From Amycolatopsis regifaucium (lineage in GTDB: Bacteria > Actinomycetota > Actinomycetes > Mycobacteriales > Pseudonocardiaceae), in assembly GCF_001613935.1 (NCBI RefSeq), contig NZ_LQCI01000001.1:124001-188000 (forward strand): a DNA stretch of 64,000 bases, written 5' to 3'. Below are positions 24,312 through 31,354 of this stretch, in pieces. Positions within the stretch are counted from its first letter, which is position 1. Every line of letters starts with the position of its first letter. The notes under the pieces are model-generated. The model was not told the origin of the DNA. It saw nothing but the letters and a program-made list of their open reading frames with translations, and searched no databases. The position numbers and the translations under genes were made by a program.

Positions 24312-26050
24312 GGGTTCCGCACTCCTGTGTCGGGGTTCGCCGCGAGCAGGCGGCGGGTGTACTCGTGCCGGGGGTGGAGCCGGATCCGGTCCGGGTCACC
24401 GATTTCGATCAGTTCGCCCCGGTACATCACGCCGACGCGATCGGCGACCGAGAGCACCAGGCTGAGGTTGTGCGTGATGAACAGGAAGCTGAGCGCGCGG
24501 GTGCGCCGCAGGTCGAGCAGCAGGTTCATCACCTGGCCCTGAACCGAGACGTCGAGCGCGGAGGTGGGCTCGTCGGCGACGATGAGGTCGGGTTCGGCGG
24601 CGATCGCGCGGGCGATCGAGACGCGCTGCCGTTGTCCGCCGGACAGTTGCGAGGGCAGTTTCTTCGCGGTGTCGGAGGGGAGGCCGACCTCGTCGATCAG
24701 TTCGGTGACCCGGCGATCCAGTTCGGCGCCGCGGAGACCGGTCAGTTCCCGCAGTGGTTCGGCGATGATCCGGGCGGCGGTGTGCCGGGGATCGAGCGAG
24801 CTTTGCGGGTCCTGGAAGATGAGTTGCGCACGGCGGCGGAACGCTCGTTCATCGCCCTCGAGACCGGACGGCGTGCACCGGTGCGCTCCGAAGGTGATGC
24901 TGCCTTCGGTGGGCGGTTCGAGCGCGCTCACCAGACGGCCCAGCGTGGTCTTGCCCGAACCGGATTCCCCGACCAGGCCGAAGAACTCACCGGGCGCGAT
25001 CTCCAGGGAAACGTTCTTGACCGCGTGCACCTCGGGTGCACGGTGCAGCGAGAATTTTCCCCGCCTTCCGTACACTTTGGACACCGAGTCGATGACGAGC
25101 GCGGTGCCCTCGCCTTCGTCGTTTTGGGTGGTACGGCTCAGCGTCCTGGTTTCGGTCGCGACCGCCGATTCGCCGTTCATCGCGGCTTCGAGCAGAGCTT
25201 CGGAGATGGTGGGGAAGCCGTCACGTCTGCTCACCCCGAGTTTCGGCACGCAGTCGAGCAACGCCTTGGTGTAGGGATGTTTCGGCGAGCCCAGAATGTC
25301 CTCTTTGGACCCGAGTTCGACCAGCCCGCCGCGGTACATCACCGCGATCCGGTCGGCCACCTGCGCGGCGACCCCCATGTCGTGCGTGATGAAGACGCAC
25401 GCGGTGCCGTGATCGCGGCGGACACGATCGAACAGCGTGAGGATTTCGGCCTGCGTCGTCACGTCCAGGGCCGTGGTCGGCTCGTCGGCGATCAGCAGAC
25501 TGGGATCGGCCATCAGGGCGAGCGCGATCATCACGCGCTGCTGCATCCCGCCCGACATCTGGTGCGGGTACAGCGAAAGCACACGGTCGGTGTCGGTGAG
25601 GCCGACTTCCTTCAGCAGTCCCCGTGCCTTCGTCTCGGCTTCGCGGTGCAGCGGGGTGCCCTTGCGCGCGGCCTGGCGTGGCAGGGTGCCGGGCTTCCGG
25701 TAGGCCTCGATCAGCTGTTTGCCGACCCGTTGGCTGGGGTTGAGTGAATCCAAGGCCTCCTGGAAGATCATGCCGATCCGCGGGCCGCGGTAGGCGCGCA
25801 TCTCGTCGGCGGAAAGCCGCGTGACGTCCACGCCGTCGACGGCGATCTCACCGCGGGTGAACACCGGCGCGACGAATTCCAGCAACCGGATGATCGACAA
25901 GGCCGTCACCGTTTTACCGCTGCCGGATTCGCCGACCACGCAGAGTGTCCGGCCTTGTTCGAGGTCGAACGAGAGTTCGCGGACCAGTTCGCGTTCGGTC
26001 TCGTCGGCGATCACGCCGACGGTCAGTTCCCGTAAGTGGAGCAGGGTCAT
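24308..26050 (-). CDS. Fused double ABC ATPase (DppD-DppF type) of the peptide-type importer
   Basis: A single 580-residue protein with two complete nucleotide-binding domains. The first has GESGSGKTVTAL, signature MSGGMQQRV and Walker B LLIADEP, and ends with the oligopeptide-type HPYTKALLDCVPKLG tail. The second has GESGSGKTTLGRL, LSGGQRQRV and LIVADEP, with HPRHEYTRRLLAANPD. DppD and DppF are usually separate genes; fusions of this kind occur in actinobacteria. ATG 26050 follows AAGGGGATTC. It is first in the five-gene operon and faces the methyltransferase gene across two operators. Confidence 0.94.
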   Translation of the reverse strand: MTLLHLRELTVGVIADETERELVRELSFDLEQGRTLCVVGESGSGKTVTALSIIRLLEFVAPVFTRGEIAVDGVDVTRLSADEMRAYRGPRIGMIFQEALDSLNPSQRVGKQLIEAYRKPGTLPRQAARKGTPLHREAETKARGLLKEVGLTDTDRVLSLYPHQMSGGMQQRVMIALALMADPSLLIADEPTTALDVTTQAEILTLFDRVRRDHGTACVFITHDMGVAAQVADRIAVMYRGGLVELGSKEDILGSPKHPYTKALLDCVPKLGVSRRDGFPTISEALLEAAMNGESAVATETRTLSRTTQNDEGEGTALVIDSVSKVYGRRGKFSLHRAPEVHAVKNVSLEIAPGEFFGLVGESGSGKTTLGRLVSALEPPTEGSITFGAHRCTPSGLEGDERAFRRRAQLIFQDPQSSLDPRHTAARIIAEPLRELTGLRGAELDRRVTELIDEVGLPSDTAKKLPSQLSGGQRQRVSIARAIAAEPDLIVADEPTSALDVSVQGQVMNLLLDLRRTRALSFLFITHNLSLVLSVADRVGVMYRGELIEIGDPDRIRLHPRHEYTRRLLAANPDTGVRNP

Positions 26051-26164
26051 GAATCCCCTTTCCCGAGCCCGCCCGAAGCGGGCCGCACTGCCGGGGGAGC
26101 GGGCCTCCGGCGGGGGTAGTTCTACGCATGTTGACACTGGGGGAGTTGGCTGTCAATGGGTATA

Positions 26165-26180
26165 TTCTACGAATGTAGGA
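26165..26180. promoter_or_regulatory. TetR-type operator 3: CTAC-GAAT-GTAG
   Basis: TTCTACGAATGTAGGA lies in the 235-base divergent gap between the transporter operon and the methyltransferase gene. A weaker relative, TTCTACGCATGTTGAC at 26120-26135, lies 43 bases closer to the transporter gene and may be a second contact. Confidence 0.7.
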
Positions 26181-26238
26181 AGTTGATATCCGACCGGTTT
26201 TCCCTGGCAGTGGGCGAAAACTCGCACTGGATTCTTTT

Positions 26239-26254
26239 GTCTACGTCTGTAGAC
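26239..26254. promoter_or_regulatory. TetR-type operator 4: GTCTAC-GTCT-GTAGAC
   Basis: Six-base half-sites are perfectly inverted around four bases. TAGACT (26250-26255) overlaps the right half and can serve as the -10 box of the methyltransferase promoter; the ribosome site AAGGAGGG and GTG start follow. Confidence 0.78.
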
Positions 26255-26285
26255 TCTCGGCGGAAACGAGCTAAGGAGGGCACCC

Positions 26286-27272
26286 GTGAGCGGGTCGACC
26301 AAGACTGCCGGTCCCGAGCGGATCGTGGACATCGCCGTGGGGTACATGGCGGCCAAGCAACTCTTCGCGGCGAGCCGGATCGGCCTGTTCACCGCGCTCG
26401 CCGACGGGCCGCTGACGGTGCCGGAACTGGCGGAGAAGACCGGCAAGCCGGCGAAGATCGTCCGTATCCTCGGTGACGCCATGTCATCGCTCGGTCTGCT
26501 GTCCCGTGTGGACGGACGTTACGCGTTGGCCGCCGACGCGGCGGAGTACCTCGGCGCAGAGGGCCTCGACCTGGCGCCGTTCCTCGCCTTCCTGGATTCG
26601 ATCAGCTACCCCCATTGGCTGCAGTTCCAGCACACCACCGACAGTGGCGAGCCGGGGAAACTGGAGATGGACGACGCGCGCTGGGGCACGTTCATGGCAG
26701 GCGTCATGACGTATAACGCCCTACACGCCAAGATGCTGGCGAACGCGTTCGATTTCGGCCCGCACCGGAGGCTCCTGGACCTCGGCGGGCTCTCCAGCGC
26801 GTTCGCGGTCGAGGCCATGAAGACCAACGACGGTCTGCACACGACGTTCGTCTTCGACCCTGGCTTCACCGAATCGGTCACCACCGCCGTGGCCGAGGCG
26901 GGATTCGCGGACCGCGCCGCCGTCGTCGGGGCGGAGACGCCCACCGCGCGGCCCGAAGGCGAGTTCGACCTGGTGATGGTCAATCACGTCGTCCACCGCT
27001 TCGACGCGAACCAGAACGCGGGGATCCTGCGCGCCGCCCGCGCGGCCGCGGCGCCGGGCGCGACCCTGCTGCTGCTCGACTTCTTCCTCGACGACGACGC
27101 GGTCCAGCGGCCGATCGACGCACTGCACGCGGGGGAGTACCTGGTGATCGACGGGACGGTCGTCTATCCGGAGGCCGAGGTCCGGGACTGGCTGGGCAAG
27201 GCGGGCTGGCGGGTGACCGACCGGCTCACCCTGCCGGGCAGCCCGCGCGTGCTCGTCGCGGAAGCGGTGTGA
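26286..27272 (+). CDS. SAM-dependent O-methyltransferase (COMT/plant-like class)
   Basis: A 328-residue cytoplasmic enzyme. The N-terminal winged-helix dimerisation domain (GYMAAKQLFAASRIGLFTALADGPLTVPELAEKTG) is followed by the SAM-binding Rossmann domain with a degenerate glycine motif LLDLGGLSSAF, an acidic residue in VFDPGF and the post-motif FDLVMVNHVVHRF. This is the architecture of O-methyltransferases acting on small phenols or antibiotics. GTG 26286 follows AAGGAGGG. The gene is controlled from operator 4 and is coupled to the hydrolase gene by a GTGA overlap. A methyltransferase in a catabolic context is odd and may signal detoxification by O-methylation. Confidence 0.88.
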   Translation: MSGSTKTAGPERIVDIAVGYMAAKQLFAASRIGLFTALADGPLTVPELAEKTGKPAKIVRILGDAMSSLGLLSRVDGRYALAADAAEYLGAEGLDLAPFLAFLDSISYPHWLQFQHTTDSGEPGKLEMDDARWGTFMAGVMTYNALHAKMLANAFDFGPHRRLLDLGGLSSAFAVEAMKTNDGLHTTFVFDPGFTESVTTAVAEAGFADRAAVVGAETPTARPEGEFDLVMVNHVVHRFDANQNAGILRAARAAAAPGATLLLLDFFLDDDAVQRPIDALHAGEYLVIDGTVVYPEAEVRDWLGKAGWRVTDRLTLPGSPRVLVAEAV

Positions 27273-28204
27273 CGGTGACGCTCGATCCCGCGGTCAAGGA
27301 ACTACTCGCCCGCAGTGTCGCGCCCGAAGCGCCGGCCACGCCGCCGACGGCCGCCGAGTTGCGGGCCGCGTTCGCCGCCTCCTGGCGACGTCCCGAAACG
27401 GTCGAAGAGGTCGCCTCGGTCACCGACCACGTCCTGCCCTCCGGGGTACGCGTGCGGATCTACCTGCCCGACGTCGCCTCGCCGGTGCCGGCGTTCGTGT
27501 GGATCCACGGTGGCGGGTGGACGATCGGTTCGATCGACGAGAACGAGGTCGCGTCGCGGGCGGTGTGCAACGCGGCGAAGGTCGCCGTCGTCGCGGTGGA
27601 CTACCGGCTCGCGCCCGAGCACCCGTACCCGGCTGCCCCGGACGACTGCTACGCCGTCGTCGAATGGCTCGCCACGGGTGGCGCCGGACCGGCGGTGGAC
27701 CCGGGCCGGATCGCCATCGGCGGGGAGAGCGCGGGCGGCAATCTGTCCACGGTGGTCTCGATGATGTCCCGTGACCGGGGCGGGCCGCCGTTGGCCGCGC
27801 AGGTGCTGATCTGCCCGGTCTACGGTCACCCGGACGACGGCTTCCGGTCCTATGTGGACTTCGCCGAGGGGTTCGGCATGACGGCCGGGGCGATGCGGTT
27901 CTTCTTCGACCAGTACGTATCGGACCCGGCGCAGCTGAACGATCCGTATCTGCTGCCGTTGCGGGCCTCCGACTTGACGAAGCTCCCGACGGCGCTCGTG
28001 CTGACGGCGGAGTACGACGTCCTGCGGGACGAAGGGGAGGAGTTCGCGCGGCGGCTGGCCGACGCGGGGACGCGGGTGGAGATGACTCGCTACTCGGGCC
28101 AGATCCACGGCTTCTATGGCCTCTATACGGATCTTCCCGCTTCGCCCCGCTCGCACCGGCACGTGGCGAGCTTCCTGACCCGCGTTTTCACTCCCCACCC
28201 CTGA
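27269..28204 (+). CDS. Alpha/beta hydrolase, HSL family (hydrolase 3 of the island)
   Basis: Esterase-like enzyme of 311 residues with the HSL set: WIHGGGWTIG, VDYRLAPEHPYPAAPDD, nucleophile GGESAGGNL, acid in TAEYDVLRDEG and His in GQIHGFYGL. GTG 27269 overlaps the methyltransferase stop as GTGA; a second GTG two codons on is possible. It is related to hydrolase 1 at 13881 but clearly divergent. A family A hairpin follows. It probably acts on the same compound class as the methyltransferase. Substrate unknown. Confidence 0.9.
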   Translation: MTVTLDPAVKELLARSVAPEAPATPPTAAELRAAFAASWRRPETVEEVASVTDHVLPSGVRVRIYLPDVASPVPAFVWIHGGGWTIGSIDENEVASRAVCNAAKVAVVAVDYRLAPEHPYPAAPDDCYAVVEWLATGGAGPAVDPGRIAIGGESAGGNLSTVVSMMSRDRGGPPLAAQVLICPVYGHPDDGFRSYVDFAEGFGMTAGAMRFFFDQYVSDPAQLNDPYLLPLRASDLTKLPTALVLTAEYDVLRDEGEEFARRLADAGTRVEMTRYSGQIHGFYGLYTDLPASPRSHRHVASFLTRVFTPHP

Positions 28205-28207
28205 TCC

Positions 28208-28272
28208 CGCGTTTCGTCCTCTAAATGCGCTCCATGCCAGTGCGAACGACCGCATTTAGAGGACGAAATGCG
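28208..28272. terminator. 22-bp inverted repeat built from two family A units
   Basis: Left arm 28208-28229 and right arm 28251-28272 pair over 22 bases with one G-U pair and a 21-base loop. Each arm is itself an imperfect palindrome with the core GTCCTCT. It lies between the convergent hydrolase 3 and tetR genes and probably terminates both. Confidence 0.78.
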
Positions 28273-28285
28273 AAGGGGCAGGGGG

Positions 28286-28873
28286 TCAGGGGCGGGTGAG
28301 GCGGTCGAAGAAGGACTCGAGGTGTTGCCGCTGCAGGGCGACGGTCGAGAACTCCCCGGCGACCAGGCTCATCACGTTCGCCCCGGCGTTGATCAGCACG
28401 ACCTCGTCGACCAGCTGCTCGTCGGGGGTCTCGGTGACGATGTCACCGTCCTCCCGGCCCTCGGCGAGGTACCGGTGCAGCAACCCCCGCCACGAGCGGA
28501 TGTGTTCGAGGTACTTGTCCTGCAGTTTCGGGTTGGTCAGCGAGAGCTGCCAGAAGGTGAGCAGGACGCGCCCCGCGGCGATGCGGTCCTCGTCGATCGG
28601 CATCGACGAGACGCACAGCTCGCGGAGCGCGACCAGCCCGCGCAGTCCGTCCAGTTCGACGTACTCGCGCATCATGCCGAGCGCACGTTCGTAGGTGGCC
28701 TGGATGATGTCTTCCTTGCTCGGGAAGTACAGCTTCAGCGCCCCGTTCGCGAAACCGGCGGCGGCCGCGATCTCACGCATGGTGGCGGCCTCGATCCCGC
28801 CCTGGGTGATCAGTTCCCAGGTGACGTCGACGATGTGACTTCGCCGCTCGTCGTGGTCGATGATCTTCGGCAT
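28286..28873 (-). CDS. TetR-family transcriptional repressor, likely regulator of the island
   Basis: A 195-residue protein. The N-terminal helix-turn-helix is TMREIAAAAGFANGALKLYFPSKEDIIQATYERAL; the remaining helices form the ligand-binding domain. ATG 28873 follows GGGAGGT. Its own promoter region holds a CTAC-N4-GTAG site (28897-28912), the same palindrome found in front of the other island genes, so it is the obvious candidate to bind all of them and to control itself. It lies at the end of the island, convergent with hydrolase 3 and 41 bases downstream of the amine-oxidase operon, so read-through from that operon could raise repressor levels. Ligand unknown. Confidence 0.92.
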   Translation of the reverse strand: MPKIIDHDERRSHIVDVTWELITQGGIEAATMREIAAAAGFANGALKLYFPSKEDIIQATYERALGMMREYVELDGLRGLVALRELCVSSMPIDEDRIAAGRVLLTFWQLSLTNPKLQDKYLEHIRSWRGLLHRYLAEGREDGDIVTETPDEQLVDEVVLINAGANVMSLVAGEFSTVALQRQHLESFFDRLTRP

Positions 28874-28896
28874 CGGCAGACCTCCCGCACTGGTTC

Positions 28897-28912
28897 TTCT
28901 ACCAGTGTAGGA
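28897..28912. promoter_or_regulatory. TetR-type operator 5 (autoregulatory): CTAC-CAGT-GTAG
   Basis: TTCTACCAGTGTAGGA lies in the 41-base gap directly upstream of tetR. It matches operators 1-4 in half-sites and spacing and supports autoregulation. Confidence 0.72.
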
Positions 28913-28914
28913 GA

Positions 28915-30549
28915 TCAGACCCGCTGATACACGCGGTGTCCGGCGAACCACGTTTGCGTCACGTTCGTCTTGACGAGCGCCGACGGGTCGGTTCGGAACG
29001 GATCCCGGTCCAGCACGACGAAATCCGCCGACTTGCCGGGAACCAGCGAACCGGTGACGTCGTCGACGCCCATCGCGCGGGCGGCGGAGAGGGTGAAGAC
29101 CTCGATCGCCTCGGCCAGGGTGATCGCCTGCTCCGGCCACAGCGCGCCGGGGAACGTGCCGGTCGGGTCCTGGCGGGTGACGAGGCCGTGGATGCCCTCC
29201 CAGGCGTTCGGCGATTCGCTGACCGGCCAGTCCGAACCCCCGGCGACCAGCGCGCCTTCGTCCAGGAGCGACCGGTTCGGCTGCATCCGCCCCGCCCGCT
29301 CGCCGGGCAGGACCTCCGCGATGGCCGCCGGGATGACGCCCGGGACCCACAGGAACGGCGAGATGTCCGCGGCGACGCCCAGTGCGGCGAAGCGCGGGAG
29401 GTCGTCGGGGTGCACGAACTGGCCGTGCGCGACCTGGAAGCGCGCTTCGGCGAAGCCTTCGGCCCGCACCTCTTCGACGGCGTCGAGCGTCGCGCGCACC
29501 GACGCGTCGCCGGTGCAGTGGACCTTGGCCGAGAGCCCTGCCGCGGCGGCGGTGCGCAGCCAGCCCACCAGTTCGTCGCCGGGCATGGTGGTGGCCCCGT
29601 GATGACAGGCACCGTGCACGTCGTCCGGCAGGTAGGGCTCCAGGAACGCGGCCGTGCGTGTCGGCGGGACACCGTCGAGGAAGATCTTCACGAAGTCCGG
29701 CCGGTGGTGCTCGCTCCGGTAGCGCCCGGCGACCTCCAGCAGCGGAGCGCCGATCGGGTCGAAGCCGAAGATCGGGTCGTTGATCAGCAGCGACGACACG
29801 ACCCACGCGTGCAGTTCCCCCGCGTCGTCGAGCGACTTCAGTGCCCGCAGGATGTCCGAGGAGACTCCGGCGTCCTGGAAGGCGGTGACCCCGTAAGAAT
29901 GCAGTGTGCCGATCCCGTGCCGCGACGCCGCCGCGTGCTGCTCGTCGGTGAGCGTCCGGGTCTCGCTGAGCGCCCGCTCGACGGCGACGCCCGCCGCTTC
30001 GAGCAGGACACCGACGGGTTCACCGGTCGAGGGGTCCCGGACGATCTCCCCGCCGGCCGGATCGGGGGTCGAAGCGGTGATGCCCGCCAGTGCCAAGGCC
30101 CGGCTGCTCACCCAGCGATTGTGCCTGCTGTCGTCCGAGAGCATGACCGGGCGACCGCCCGCGGCCTCGTCGAGCGCGTGCCTCGCGGAAGACCGCGACA
30201 GGGTGCTGACCAAAGTGGACGCCCACGCCCCGCCGATCACCCATTCGTCCGGCCCGAGTCCCGCGGCTCGCGAGCGGACCGCCGTGAGAATGTCCTCGAA
30301 GCCGGCGTCCACGCCGAAGTTCAGCTCGAACAGGGCCGAGCGCCCGGCAAGGGCGTGGTGGTTGTGCACATCGACCAGGCCGGGCAGCACGAACGCGCCT
30401 TCGAGGTCGACGACCTCGGTGGACGGTCCGCGTTCCAGGTCCTCCAGGGACAGGACGCGACCGTTCTTGATCGCCAGTGACGACGCCCAGGGCCGGACAC
30501 CGTCCACTGTGTACACGGTGGCGTTGGTGATAATGAGGTCGGCGGTCAA
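28915..30549 (-). CDS. Amidohydrolase family protein (YtcJ/Amidohydro_3 type)
   Basis: Metal-dependent hydrolase of 544 residues. Motifs in order are VDVHNHHALAG (metal HxH), KIFLDGVPPTRTAAF, VHCTGDASVRATLD, VAHGQFVHPDDL and GGSDWPVSE, the pattern of YtcJ-type amidohydrolases. The start is TTG 30549, preceded by GGGAGCTGA; no ATG or GTG fits better. Only three bases separate it from the MoaF 1 stop, so it is the third gene of the amine-oxidase operon. It is unlike the shorter amidohydrolase at 16925. It may release an amine from an N-acyl precursor for the oxidase, by inference from context. Confidence 0.9.
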   Translation of the reverse strand: MTADLIITNATVYTVDGVRPWASSLAIKNGRVLSLEDLERGPSTEVVDLEGAFVLPGLVDVHNHHALAGRSALFELNFGVDAGFEDILTAVRSRAAGLGPDEWVIGGAWASTLVSTLSRSSARHALDEAAGGRPVMLSDDSRHNRWVSSRALALAGITASTPDPAGGEIVRDPSTGEPVGVLLEAAGVAVERALSETRTLTDEQHAAASRHGIGTLHSYGVTAFQDAGVSSDILRALKSLDDAGELHAWVVSSLLINDPIFGFDPIGAPLLEVAGRYRSEHHRPDFVKIFLDGVPPTRTAAFLEPYLPDDVHGACHHGATTMPGDELVGWLRTAAAAGLSAKVHCTGDASVRATLDAVEEVRAEGFAEARFQVAHGQFVHPDDLPRFAALGVAADISPFLWVPGVIPAAIAEVLPGERAGRMQPNRSLLDEGALVAGGSDWPVSESPNAWEGIHGLVTRQDPTGTFPGALWPEQAITLAEAIEVFTLSAARAMGVDDVTGSLVPGKSADFVVLDRDPFRTDPSALVKTNVTQTWFAGHRVYQRV

Positions 30550-30552
30550 GGC

Positions 30553-31344
30553 TCAGCTCCCGGCCGGGTCGTACGCCTCGGGGTGCACGGTGGTGCTCAG
30601 AAGCTTGCCGTGCGCGCCGAAGGTGAAGTGGGTCGGGGTGGTCCCGGTGGCGTCCAGTCCGAAGAGGACACCGTGCGAGCGCAGCCGCTTCGCGTCGCGG
30701 TGGTCCGCGACGGTGACCGACGCGCACGGGATCACCTTCTCCCGCCAGGCGAAGACGTAGATGCCGGGCCGCAGTTCGTAGACGGAGTTCTCGTCGGTGT
30801 CCGCGAGCCCCTTTTCCGGTCCGGCGAGGCACTGCCAGGTGTACCAGTGCGGGCTGAGGTACACGTGCTCGTAGGCGTGCGCGGTGCTGTACACCCACAG
30901 CACCCGGCGGCCGACCAGCGAAGTCGTGGGTGCGAGCGATTCCCCGCTCGGCTCGATACCGCCGATCGTGGCGGCCAGGAACGTCTGCGTGACCCGTGGC
31001 GAGGTATCGCCGATCCGGCTCAGCACGAGGAGCGCGCGGCCGCGCCGCACGTCGAGCAGCAGGGTGACCGCCTCTTCCTGCCGGGCCTGCGGGTGGAACT
31101 GGACGTAGTACAGGTCGTCGTCGACCAGGAAGGTCTCACAGCGATCGGTGCCGGAACCGTGGTAGGTCCAGTCGATCCGGGTACCGGTGAAGCCCGCGGT
31201 GAACTTGGTGCCGTCCTCGCAGGCGAGCTCGAAGGTGCGGCCGTGCAGGTCGCCGACGACGGGAGCCTTGTTCGCGTCGAAACCGGGGGCCAGGCCGTCC
31301 AGCGGCAGCCAGGTGGACGTGTCGGACAGGGTGAGTTCTGACAT
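30553..31344 (-). CDS. MoaF-domain protein 1 (monoamine-regulon type)
   Basis: A 263-residue protein with MoaF N- and C-terminal halves: GRTFELACEDGTKFTAGF, ETFLVDDDLYYVQF, LVLSRIGD, then VYSTAHAYEHVYLSPHWYTWQCLAGPEKG. The fold is a calycin-like barrel. The name comes from monoamine-induced genes of Klebsiella, not from molybdenum-cofactor synthesis, although databases often say the latter. It lies 10 bases behind the copper amine oxidase gene and has a paralogue at 39775 (shared EHVY, Y-WQCL and related motifs), which fits a role in amine metabolism. Biochemical function unknown. Confidence 0.85.
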   Translation of the reverse strand: MSELTLSDTSTWLPLDGLAPGFDANKAPVVGDLHGRTFELACEDGTKFTAGFTGTRIDWTYHGSGTDRCETFLVDDDLYYVQFHPQARQEEAVTLLLDVRRGRALLVLSRIGDTSPRVTQTFLAATIGGIEPSGESLAPTTSLVGRRVLWVYSTAHAYEHVYLSPHWYTWQCLAGPEKGLADTDENSVYELRPGIYVFAWREKVIPCASVTVADHRDAKRLRSHGVLFGLDATGTTPTHFTFGAHGKLLSTTVHPEAYDPAGS

Positions 31345-31354
31345 CAGGAGAGTC

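Noticed and set aside
24308..26050. Fused ATPase as a frame error or duplicated gene
   Set aside because: The two halves are distinct DppD-like and DppF-like domains joined by a continuous linker without a stop or frameshift.
13881..28873. The island as an antibiotic biosynthetic cluster
   Set aside because: There is no PKS, NRPS, terpene or other scaffold enzyme; an importer and multiple hydrolases point to uptake and breakdown instead, with only the methyltransferase arguing the other way.
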